Below are positions 1-5,047 of a DNA stretch of 6,093 nt, piece by piece (positions within the stretch are counted from its first letter, which is position 1; every line of letters begins with the position of its first letter). Origin of the DNA: Calditrichota bacterium (GTDB lineage: Bacteria; Zhuqueibacterota; Zhuqueibacteria; Zhuqueibacterales; Geothermadaptataceae); contig QQUM01000064.1 in assembly GCA_008501545.1 (NCBI GenBank), forward strand, positions 1-6,093, read 5' to 3'. The notes below the pieces were generated by a model, which was given only the letters and a program-made list of their open reading frames with translations, did not search any database and was not told the DNA's origin. The position numbers and the translations under genes are program-made.

Positions 1-466
1 TGTGCATGTGAGCGCGTGCAATCATAGCATACAAGGCTGGAAATGTAGCGCCGTAGTAGACTTCATAATCCTGATCGGCAGCTGTGGAAAGGGCATATGT
101 GGCACAATCGGTGCTCACATCTGTCATTTTTTCAACTCCGCCTACAAGTACAAAGTCGTTGGTGCCCGATAACACGTCCATGAATCCCATTCGCAAGGCA
201 ATTCCACCAGAAGCACATGCAGATTCTATACGGGTCGATGGAATGGGAGTGACACCAAGATAATCTGCTAACAGAGATCCGATATGTTCCTGCCCTATAA
301 AAAGACCACTTGACATACAACCGATATACATAGCGTTAATGTGATCGGTACCGGCGTCATCGAGTGCTGCAAGCGCGGCTTCGACGAAGAGTTGGCGCAA
401 GGATTTCTTCCAAAGCTCACCGCCTTTCACCATACCGACGCCTAAAATGGCGACTTCTCTACTCAC
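1..466 (-). CDS. Archaeal-type acetyl-CoA C-acetyltransferase (thiolase), 3' end beyond window
   Basis: The first 155 residues of a thiolase-superfamily enzyme that would condense two acetyl-CoA into acetoacetyl-CoA in the cytoplasm. The start is GTG at 466-464, with a GGAGG ribosome binding site five bases upstream. The N-terminus ([18 protein letters not shown]) and the motif [19 protein letters not shown] (residues 51-69) are typical of the thiolases found beside archaeal HMG-CoA synthases. The nucleophilic cysteine is Cys84 in [12 protein letters not shown], and [13 protein letters not shown] (108-120) is also family-typical. The C-terminal half, with the His and second Cys of the active site, lies outside the window. 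The gene follows the HMG-CoA synthase after 15 bases on the same strand, so the two are almost certainly cotranscribed. This subfamily often works with a DUF35 OB-fold partner, whose gene may follow off the left edge. The family is certain; its use in the mevalonate pathway is inferred from context. Confidence 0.93.
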   Translation of the reverse strand, partial: MSREVAILGVGMVKGGELWKKSLRQLFVEAALAALDDAGTDHINAMYIGCMSSGLFIGQEHIGSLLADYLGVTPIPSTRIESACASGGIALRMGFMDVLSGTNDFVLVGGVEKMTDVSTDCATYALSTAADQDYEVYYGATFPALYAMIARAHMH

Positions 467-481
467 GATAACCTCCAGTTT

Positions 482-1540
482 TTATTTTTTAATTTTTTTG
501 CGATACTTTGCGTATGTCCCATAATCCACATGTATTCGATCACGGGTAATCATATCTGCTGTTTTCGGTGCCAGAGTTTGTACATCGCGGATGTGCCTGG
601 TGATTTTCCAAATGAATGCATCGCTGCCTGAACCGGAACCATAGGAGACCATTAAAATGCGATCACCCGGTTGCGCGATATCGAGAATTGCTGTCAATCC
701 CAGAGGGGATGATCCGGAATAGGTATTGCCGATTGATGGGCATAATAACCCCGCTTCCAGTTGTTGTGTTTTAAATCCGAGTTTTTTCCCTGCGCGCAAT
801 GGAAATTTGCCATTTGGTTGATGAAAAACGGCATGTGCAAAATCTTCGGGGGCCAGATTCGCCTTTTCCATAATTCCTGTAGCAGCACTGAGAACATGTT
901 TGAAATAAGCAGGTTCACCGGTGAAACGACCGGCATGCTCTGGATAGAATTGAAATTCCCGTCGCCAAAAATCAGGCGTGTCGGTCATGTAAGAATAGGT
1001 GTGTTCAATCTCTGCAATGATGTCATGTTTGTCTATGACATCGTTTCGGCCCATAATAAATGCTGCAGCGCCTGCAGATGCTGTGTATTCGAGTGCATCC
1101 CCGGGGCGTCCTTGCGAGGTGTCGGCACCAACAGCAAGGGCATACTTCATCCAACCCGATTTTACCAATGCAAGTGTCACAAACATGGCTTCTGTGCCGG
1201 CTTTGCAGGCAAATTCGAAATCAGCACAATGCACTTCAGGAGTGGCGCCAATTGCTTCTGCGACGACAGTTCCACTGGGTTTAACTGCATAGGGGTGGGA
1301 TTCTGAACCAACATAAACTGCTTCCAAAAACTTTGGATCGATACCGGCACGAAGCAAGGCGTTACGCGATGCATCTACAGACATGCTGATTGTATCCTGG
1401 TCTGGTGCCGGTACAGATTTTTCCTGAAGTAAAAGTCCCCGTTTAAAATTTTCAGCTTTCGTACCCCATACTTTGGAGATTTCTTCGACTTTGATACGGC
1501 GCTTCGGGATGCTGGCGCCATACCCGACAATGCCAATCAT
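482..1540 (-). CDS. Hydroxymethylglutaryl-CoA synthase, archaeal type
   Basis: A 352-residue enzyme that condenses acetyl-CoA with acetoacetyl-CoA to give HMG-CoA (MvaS-type activity). Its length matches the archaeal family (about 350) rather than the longer bacterial/eukaryotic form. Family motifs visible in order: IGIVGYGASIPKRRI (2-16); VGSESHPYAVKP (78-89) with catalytic Glu80; ADFEFACKAGTEA (106-118) with nucleophile Cys112; GADTSQGRPGDALEYTASAGAAAFIMG (138-164); FHQPNGKFP (239-247) with His240; and GNTYSGSSPLGL (271-282). All three catalytic residues are present, so the enzyme should be active. I chose ATG at 1540 because an AAGGAG site sits six bases upstream and the archaeal family starts there; a TTG eight codons upstream would overlap the previous gene and lacks a site. 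It is the middle gene of a lipocalin-like / HMG-CoA synthase / thiolase run. The N-terminal half is antisense to several long but meaningless open frames. Confidence 0.95.
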   Translation of the reverse strand: MIGIVGYGASIPKRRIKVEEISKVWGTKAENFKRGLLLQEKSVPAPDQDTISMSVDASRNALLRAGIDPKFLEAVYVGSESHPYAVKPSGTVVAEAIGATPEVHCADFEFACKAGTEAMFVTLALVKSGWMKYALAVGADTSQGRPGDALEYTASAGAAAFIMGRNDVIDKHDIIAEIEHTYSYMTDTPDFWRREFQFYPEHAGRFTGEPAYFKHVLSAATGIMEKANLAPEDFAHAVFHQPNGKFPLRAGKKLGFKTQQLEAGLLCPSIGNTYSGSSPLGLTAILDIAQPGDRILMVSYGSGSGSDAFIWKITRHIRDVQTLAPKTADMITRDRIHVDYGTYAKYRKKIKK

Positions 1541-1546
1541 GATCAA

Positions 1547-1552
1547 CTCCTT
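1547..1552 (-). promoter_or_regulatory. Shine-Dalgarno of the HMG-CoA synthase, overlapping the upstream stop codon
   Basis: AAGGAG on the minus strand, six bases before the ATG at 1540. Its first two bases are part of the TAA stop (1553-1551) of the lipocalin-like gene. The same AAGGAG-TT core at the same six-base spacing precedes the upstream gene (site 1995-2000, ATG at 1988). A ribosome terminating on the first gene would uncover or stand on this site, so translational coupling is likely (inference). Confidence 0.75.
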
Positions 1553-1988
1553 ATTGCTTTGCAAATTCTCCCGTTAAGTGTTCCTCAACTCCCGCTTCGA
1601 GAGCCGTCCATTTAAGAGTTAAATTATCACCATCCAAAGAACAATCAAATGTTTCAGATCCGCCTGTATCAAATGTCAATACCAACTGATTATCCGACAT
1701 ATTCCAGGTCCCTGTTTCAGTTTCAGTTACTTCAAAATTATAGTGGCTTTCAAATGTATGATCACTTTTAAGTTCCAGTGTCCAGTATGCGCCAAGTTGC
1801 GATAACAGAAATTCTGATAAAATGATGGTTTCGTCGGTAACTATAGTTAATTGGGTGAGTTTCCATGTGCCAATGGGATCGCTGGTCGTTTGTTTGGTTG
1901 GGCTTTTGTCGTCATCGCAATTTAAGGCAAATGAACTTGTAATCGCAAAAATAACTACTGAAATGAAAATTGATTTTTTCTTAAGCAT
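1551..1988 (-). CDS. Small exported lipocalin-like protein of unknown function
   Basis: 145 residues. The start is ATG at 1988 with AAGGAG six bases upstream; the frame stays open 29 codons further, but that extension reads through a hairpin and lacks a site. The N-terminus MLKKKSIFISVVIFAITSSF is a clear signal peptide (lysines then a hydrophobic core). It is followed by ALNCDDDKSPTKQ: a cysteine at 24 with a charged, flexible linker suggests a lipoprotein, although Asn before Cys is a poor lipobox, so ordinary signal-peptidase cleavage is possible. The mature part has the repeated beta-strand pattern of small lipocalin-like proteins: IGTWKLTQL (39-47), WTLELKSDHTFES (69-81), TETGTWNMSDNQLVLTFD (90-107), DGDNLTLKW (119-127). 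Such domains are usually periplasmic or outer-membrane proteins, and no ligand can be named. It is the first gene of the run leading into the HMG-CoA synthase; a functional link to isoprenoid or CoA metabolism is not obvious. Confidence 0.85.
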   Translation of the reverse strand: MLKKKSIFISVVIFAITSSFALNCDDDKSPTKQTTSDPIGTWKLTQLTIVTDETIILSEFLLSQLGAYWTLELKSDHTFESHYNFEVTETETGTWNMSDNQLVLTFDTGGSETFDCSLDGDNLTLKWTALEAGVEEHLTGEFAKQ

Positions 1989-2020
1989 AGCTAACTCCTT
2001 TAATAATTTTAAATTGCCGA

Positions 2021-2041
2021 TACCAGTTTGCAGGACTGGTA
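2021..2041. repeat. Inverted repeat in the leader of the lipocalin/HMG-CoA synthase/thiolase run
   Basis: TACCAGT (2021-2027) and ACTGGTA (2035-2041) are perfect 7-bp inverted arms around a 7-base spacer. The repeat lies 33-53 bases upstream of the ATG at 1988, between the end of the secretion-domain fragment and the lipocalin-like gene. It could be a leader hairpin, an operator, or one copy of a dispersed genomic repeat. No poly-T run follows the stem on either strand, so an intrinsic terminator is unlikely. I see no second copy in the window. Confidence 0.5.
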
Positions 2042-2076
2042 CCACTTCGCTACAACGAAAGCTTTCAAAAATCATA

Positions 2077-2343
2077 TCACCGTAGTAAACTCATTTTACG
2101 TACCTGGGAAAAAGTCTCTGTCTGTAACTTATAGAAAAAGGTTTCAGTCGAAACAGCTTTCCCAAAATTATCACGGCCATCCCATACAACATTGTGATAT
2201 CCGGCTTCAAGCTTTTGTTTTACAAGTGTTCGGATATTCTGACCACACGTGTTGTAAATATGCAGTATGACCTCACCGTCTTTTGGAATATGAAAACCGA
2301 TATTGGGTTCAGGATTAAAGGGATTGGCATAATTCTGCTCCAA
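2077..2343 (-). pseudogene. Orphan C-terminal secretion/sorting domain (FlgD-Ig-like / type IX-like), truncated
   Basis: The frame encodes about 88 residues that match only the C-terminal tail domain of large secreted proteins in FCB-group bacteria: LEQNYANPFNPEPNIGFHIP, then VILHIYNTCGQNIRTLV, AGYHNVVWDGRDNFGKAVS, FFYKLQTETFSQVRKMSLLR. In intact genes this tail follows a signal peptide and hundreds of residues of passenger and directs export or surface attachment. Here the frame is open upstream only to a stop at 2424-2422, and the sole start candidate is the TTG (2343-2341) that encodes the first Leu of the domain; no Shine-Dalgarno is visible. Two positions depart from the usual pattern: NYANPFNP for NYPNPFNP, and STETFFY where SG(V/T)YFY is usual. 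I read it as the remnant of a deleted or decayed secreted-protein gene. The alternative is an unusually short, TTG-started free domain. Confidence 0.7.
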
Positions 2344-2364
2344 AACAAAACAGGTGATACAAAG

Positions 2365-2442
2365 ATGCCCAAAATCATTGCAAAGAGGAGAAATGAGAAC
2401 TTCGAGCGATGGCTTGCCGAGTCAAGGGAAGTGAAGAAGTGA
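2365..2442 (+). CDS. Possible 25-residue small ORF
   Basis: ATG at 2365 is preceded by AGGTGA seven bases upstream, a reasonable ribosome binding site. The product is very basic and hydrophilic: MPKIIAKRRNENF, then ERWLAESREVKK. The beginning distantly recalls the first residues of ribosomal protein bS21 (a short strand, then charged residues leading into a helix), but it ends far too early for that family (usually about 60-70 residues) and the resemblance may be chance. It lies on the strand opposite the secretion-domain remnant and in the same direction as argR. No promoter of its own was recognised. This is a candidate only. Confidence 0.2.
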   Translation: MPKIIAKRRNENFERWLAESREVKK

Positions 2443-2521
2443 TTTTACCAGAAATGCCTGAAATCAGTATATATGAAAAGTAGTCTATGAAGTGTAAGAG
2501 ATCATTATAAGAACGAGAGAG

Positions 2522-2535
2522 TAAATAAAATTTCA
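2522..2535. promoter_or_regulatory. Possible ARG box (ArgR operator)
   Basis: TAAATAAAATTTCA matches 12 of 14 positions of the core TGAATAAAAATTCA known from ArgR/AhrC operators. It is bracketed by inverted GAGAG (2517-2521) and CTCTC (2538-2542). A second, weaker match (10 of 14) at 2610-2623 overlaps the -35 of the argR promoter. ArgR commonly regulates its own gene, so the location is sensible. However, in AT-rich DNA such matches arise by chance: a similar partial match sits uselessly at the end of the amidohydrolase gene near 3230. Confidence 0.3.
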
Positions 2536-2619
2536 TCCTCTCAGCATGCTTTTATGATAGAATATTCAGGTTAAAAATCAACTTGTTTTTACAATAGTTA
2601 CTGACCATATAAATAAATG

Positions 2620-2648
2620 TTGACAAAACAGCGTTTTTCATGTATTTT
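2620..2648 (+). promoter_or_regulatory. Sigma-70-type promoter of argR
   Basis: A perfect TTGACA (-35, 2620-2625), a 17-base spacer and TATTTT (-10, 2643-2648) lie just upstream of argR. Transcription would start near 2655, giving a leader of roughly 30 bases that contains the Shine-Dalgarno at 2672-2676. A weak ARG-box-like sequence overlaps the -35, which would fit autorepression (inference). Confidence 0.6.
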
Positions 2649-2671
2649 AAAATCGATTCTTAGACACAACC

Positions 2672-2676
2672 GGAGG
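2672..2676 (+). promoter_or_regulatory. Strong Shine-Dalgarno that fixes the argR start at ATC
   Basis: GGAGG, within CGGAGGAAGAACC, ends seven bases before the ATC at 2684. This is ideal spacing for that codon and for no other. It is the main evidence that translation begins at ATC rather than at a later ATG, GTG or TTG. Confidence 0.75.
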
Positions 2677-2683
2677 AAGAACC

Positions 2684-3136
2684 ATCAACAAGCAAACACG
2701 ACATCGGCATATTCGTGAGCTGATCATCAGCAAAAGAATTTCAAGCCAGGAAGAACTGAGCAACGAGCTGAAAAATATACATATCGACGTTACACAAGCC
2801 ACGCTTTCACGTGATTTGCATGAACTTCGCATCGTTCGCATGCCCGTCGATGAGGGCTTTCGTTATGTTTTACCACAAGAGACGAGTAGCAAACAGCTCA
2901 AAAAGGTTGTACAGCATGAGATCGTGCAAATACTCAATAATGAGAATTGCATCATCATTAAAACACTTCTTGGACGTGCTGCAGGAGTTGCCATTTTTTT
3001 AGATAATCTGAATCATCCTTATATTTTAGGCACCATTGCGGGTGACGATACGATTATGGTGATCCCATCCAGCGTGGAGTACACGAAAGATCTTGCCGAT
3101 TATCTTTATTCTTTGGAAGCAGAAGAAAATAAGTAA
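2684..3136 (+). CDS. argR: Arginine repressor ArgR, apparently started at ATC
   Basis: A 150-residue hexameric, arginine-dependent transcription factor that represses arginine biosynthesis and often activates catabolism. The winged-helix domain (about 1-65) has SSQEELSNEL (20-29) and the recognition-helix motif TQATLSRDLHEL (37-48), with Ser42-Arg43 as DNA contacts. The C-terminal arginine-binding and oligomerisation domain (about 75-150) has LLGRAAGVAIFLD (95-107) and the hallmark GTIAGDDTIMVI (116-127). Family alignment requires the protein to begin near NKQTRHRHIRELI. Between the in-frame stop at 2648 and that point there is no ATG, GTG or TTG, but ATC at 2684 lies seven bases after GGAGG. 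The first ordinary start codon (TTG at 2816) would delete most of the DNA-binding domain. The total length equals the family's usual 149-156. No arginine gene is adjacent. ATC may be a true rare start or a single-base error for ATG. Confidence 0.95.
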   Translation: MNKQTRHRHIRELIISKRISSQEELSNELKNIHIDVTQATLSRDLHELRIVRMPVDEGFRYVLPQETSSKQLKKVVQHEIVQILNNENCIIIKTLLGRAAGVAIFLDNLNHPYILGTIAGDDTIMVIPSSVEYTKDLADYLYSLEAEENK

Positions 3137-3163
3137 AGACTTTTTCATGCAAAAATTCTTTAC
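3133..3163. terminator. AT-rich hairpin at the argR stop codon, possible terminator
   Basis: GTAAAGA (3133-3139) pairs with TCTTTAC (3157-3163), and TTTTT (3141-3145) pairs with AAAAA (3151-3155). This gives a 12-bp stem with one C/T mismatch and a CATGC loop, starting inside the argR stop codon. No T-run follows the stem directly, and it is almost all A-T pairs, so intrinsic termination would be weak. It could equally be a 3'-end stabilising hairpin or a protein site. Confidence 0.35.
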
Positions 3164-3201
3164 AGCTTATGATCGTTTTTAACCCAAGCATTTTTTCAGT
3201 C

Positions 3202-3232
3202 GGAATATGTCAAAATTCCAGTTTTTATTTTT
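3202..3232 (+). terminator. Weak hairpin plus T-rich tail between convergent genes
   Basis: GGAAT (3202-3206) and ATTCC (3215-3219) could form a 5-bp stem, followed by AGTTTTTATTTTT. It lies in the 99-base gap where argR and the amidohydrolase converge, where terminators are expected. The stem is short, so this is tentative. Confidence 0.3.
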
Positions 3233-3235
3233 CAT

Positions 3236-4924
3236 TCATTTATGATAAACGATTTCCCCACCAACAACTGTCATTTCTACACCAACCTTGAATAGTTCCT
3301 CTTCGGGACAAGTCATCAAATCTTTTTCAAGCACTGTAAAATCTGCTAATTTTCCCTTCTCGATATTGCCACGTACGTTTTCTTCAAAAACAGAATAGGC
3401 AGCCCAGCTTGTAAACATTTGTAGTGCCTCTTTCCGTGAAAGACGCAGGTCCCGGTGCCAATCCTCTGTCGAGAAACCGGTCGTGTCTTTACGCACAGTT
3501 GCTGCATAAAATTCGATCATGGGATTTCCTTCTTCAACCGGCGCATCCGAACCACCCGGAAGGATACAGCCACTATCAACCAGTGTTCGCCAGGCATAGC
3601 CACGCAACATGCGGTCTTTTCCGAGTCGTCGAACCGCCCAATGAAGGTCGCCAATTGCGTGCGATGGTTGCATGCTTGGAATTATGCCGAGTGCCTGAAA
3701 TCGTGGAATATCCTCTGGCGCCACAATTTGTGCATGTTCAATTCGATGTCTCGGATCTGCATTAACCCGTAAATCGGCAGGAATTTCCTGCAGTGCTTTC
3801 TCGTAAAGATCCAATGCCAACCTGTTTCCGCGATCGCCAATGGCATGCGTAGCGACCTGGATTCCTTTTTCAGTTGCTTCTCTAATTAACGGATAGAGTT
3901 CATTTTCTTTTGTCAATATCAGGCCGGAACCACCCGTATCGGAATAGGGCTTGAGCAGAGCAGCGCCACGCGAGCCCAGAGCGCCGTCCATATAACATTT
4001 GATACCGCGAATGTTTAACCGGTTTTTGTATAAACCAACTTCTGCACCATTTTTAAAAAGGGTGTCGGGGTTGTCGCCAATATCGGAAATATAACACTGA
4101 AGACGTATTTTCAATTCACCGGACTCATACATCTCTTTCAGAATTTCAACACGTGGCCATTCGATACCCATGTCGTGGAGTTGTGTCAGGCCATATTGAA
4201 ATGAAACTTTCTGTGCTTCCAGGGCAAATTTTCGCACCATATCCGGAGTTGTGTCTGAAGGTGCAATGGAACGAATGAGATCAATTGCATTATCGATAAA
4301 TATGCCAGTTGCTTTGCCTGTTTTAACGTCACGCTCAATTCGGCCTCCTGCCGGATCTGGTGTTGTATGCGTAATTCCCGCCAGTTGGATCGCCTTTGAA
4401 TTTGCAACGATAGCATGGCCATCGGCACGGGTTAATAACATCGGGTGTGTTTGACTGATTTTGTCAAGGTCATAACTGCTTGGGAATTTTTTCTCTGGCC
4501 AATCTTCTTCGATCCAGCCCCGGCCAATAATCCAATCATCATCTGTTTTTTGCTCAACTTCTGTTCGTATACGGTCGAGAAAGTCTTGCAGCGATATTGA
4601 TCCGTCCAGGTTTAAATAGTAGGCACGTTTCCCAATTCCCAAAAAATGGCAATGGCTATCCGTCAGGCCCGGAACAACAGTTTTCCCCTGTAAATCGACT
4701 TGCTTCGTGTTGCTGTCAGCGAATTTCATTGCATCATAGGTCGCACCAACAAAGATGATGGTTTCATCTTCCACAACAATTGCTTCTGCGACAGTAAAAT
4801 TCGCATCAACAGTGTATATTTGGCCGTTGTAAAAAATTGCATCCGCGCCATTTTCTTCCTGTGAACAAGCAATCGCCCACGCCAGCAGTAAGATAAAAAC
4901 ACCCACTTTTTGTAGAAATCGCAT
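3236..4924 (-). CDS. YtcJ-like amidohydrolase (amidohydrolase family 3), lipoprotein
   Basis: A 562-residue metal-dependent hydrolase of the YtcJ/AepA-like group; the substrate is unknown, and members act on amide or related C-N bonds. The start is ATG at 4924 with GGAGG eight bases upstream. The N-terminus RFLQKVGVFILLLAWAIAC is a lipoprotein signal peptide with Cys20 as the lipidation site, so the enzyme should be membrane-anchored on the periplasmic side. The order of motifs is typical: N-terminal beta part NGQIYTVD (33-40), PGLTDSHCHFLG (85-96) with metal ligands His91 and His93, IKCYMDGALGSRGAAL (308-323) with the likely carboxylated Lys309, THAIGDRGN (359-367) with His360, HRIEHAQ (393-399) with His397, PGGSDAPVE (456-464) with Asp460, and the C-terminal GKLADFTVLEKD (524-535). 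The length is normal and all ligands are present. It is monocistronic, convergent with argR and divergent from the S4 gene, with a 20-bp palindrome in its leader. Confidence 0.93.
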   Translation of the reverse strand: MRFLQKVGVFILLLAWAIACSQEENGADAIFYNGQIYTVDANFTVAEAIVVEDETIIFVGATYDAMKFADSNTKQVDLQGKTVVPGLTDSHCHFLGIGKRAYYLNLDGSISLQDFLDRIRTEVEQKTDDDWIIGRGWIEEDWPEKKFPSSYDLDKISQTHPMLLTRADGHAIVANSKAIQLAGITHTTPDPAGGRIERDVKTGKATGIFIDNAIDLIRSIAPSDTTPDMVRKFALEAQKVSFQYGLTQLHDMGIEWPRVEILKEMYESGELKIRLQCYISDIGDNPDTLFKNGAEVGLYKNRLNIRGIKCYMDGALGSRGAALLKPYSDTGGSGLILTKENELYPLIREATEKGIQVATHAIGDRGNRLALDLYEKALQEIPADLRVNADPRHRIEHAQIVAPEDIPRFQALGIIPSMQPSHAIGDLHWAVRRLGKDRMLRGYAWRTLVDSGCILPGGSDAPVEEGNPMIEFYAATVRKDTTGFSTEDWHRDLRLSRKEALQMFTSWAAYSVFEENVRGNIEKGKLADFTVLEKDLMTCPEEELFKVGVEMTVVGGEIVYHK

Positions 4925-4941
4925 GGTTCAAGCCTCCCTCA

Positions 4942-4961
4942 CAAGGCAGTATACTGCCTTG
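4942..4961. promoter_or_regulatory. Perfect 20-bp palindrome upstream of the amidohydrolase, likely operator
   Basis: CAAGGCAGTA followed directly by its exact reverse complement TACTGCCTTG, 18-37 bases upstream of the ATG at 4924 and just upstream of its GGAGG. A gapless perfect palindrome of this length in a 123-base divergent intergenic region suggests a binding site for a dimeric regulator. As RNA it could also form an 8-bp stem with a TATA loop next to the ribosome binding site. No copy was seen elsewhere in the window. Confidence 0.6.
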
Positions 4962-4992
4962 ATTTGTAAGTTAAAAATTTTTATATAGAGAA

Positions 4993-5021
4993 TTGATGTG
5001 AAACAATAATCAGTAAATAAT
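4993..5021 (+). promoter_or_regulatory. Possible promoter of the S4-domain gene
   Basis: TTGATG (4993-4998), a 17-base spacer and AATAAT (5016-5021). These match the sigma-70 hexamers at 4 and 5 of 6 positions, with a start expected near 5028 and a leader of about 20 bases. The region is AT-rich, so the match is suggestive only. For the divergent amidohydrolase I see a TATAAA-like -10 around 4982-4990 but no convincing -35. Confidence 0.35.
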
Positions 5022-5047
5022 GAGTTAACAATCTGATCAATCTAACT

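Larger units (their letters stand above)
2344..2683. other. About 340 bases without a confident gene, upstream of argR
   Basis: AT-rich. On the minus strand the secretion-domain frame runs on to a stop at 2422 without family resemblance, and the +1-shifted frame encodes a signal-peptide-like stretch (FSFLLFAMILGIFVSPVLFW) without a sited start codon. On the plus strand there is a possible 25-codon ORF (2365-2442), a possible ARG box (2522-2535) and the argR promoter (2620-2648). Nothing else was recognised. Confidence 0.6.

Noticed and set aside
761..1306. 181-residue open frame on the plus strand (and shorter overlapping ones around 999-1292)
   Set aside because: It lies entirely antisense to the well-supported HMG-CoA synthase, has no family resemblance and is rich in Cys, Phe and His in an unnatural way. 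It is a shadow of the real gene.
1541..1564. Upstream TTG start giving an HMG-CoA synthase eight residues longer
   Set aside because: It overlaps the previous gene, lacks a Shine-Dalgarno, and the archaeal family begins at the MIGIVGYG methionine.
2035..2046. GTGGTACC on the minus strand resembling part of a T-box antiterminator
   Set aside because: Only the GGTACC core matches, with no specifier stem, no terminator and no tRNA-ligase or amino-acid gene downstream.
1989..2075. N-terminal extension of the lipocalin-like protein starting at 2075
   Set aside because: It reads through the inverted repeat, would bury the signal peptide 29 residues inside the protein, and ignores the good AAGGAG before the ATG at 1988.
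2382..2531. Minus-strand 49-residue frame starting MKFYLLSRSYNDLLHF
   Set aside because: The purine-rich GAGAGG touches the ATG with no spacing, the product resembles nothing, and it ends out of frame with the secretion-domain remnant.
2816..3136. ArgR started at TTG 2816 (106 residues)
   Set aside because: This would remove most of the winged-helix domain, although the upstream frame encodes a textbook ArgR N-terminus with a strong ribosome binding site.
3223..3245. ARG-box-like sequence (TGAATGAAAAATAA on the minus strand) near the end of the amidohydrolase
   Set aside because: It is at the 3' end of a gene with no promoter to control. It is best taken as a measure of how easily AT-rich DNA mimics the motif.
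3424..3772. Plus-strand open frames of 105-113 residues
   Set aside because: They are antisense to the amidohydrolase, whose motifs cover this stretch without a break.
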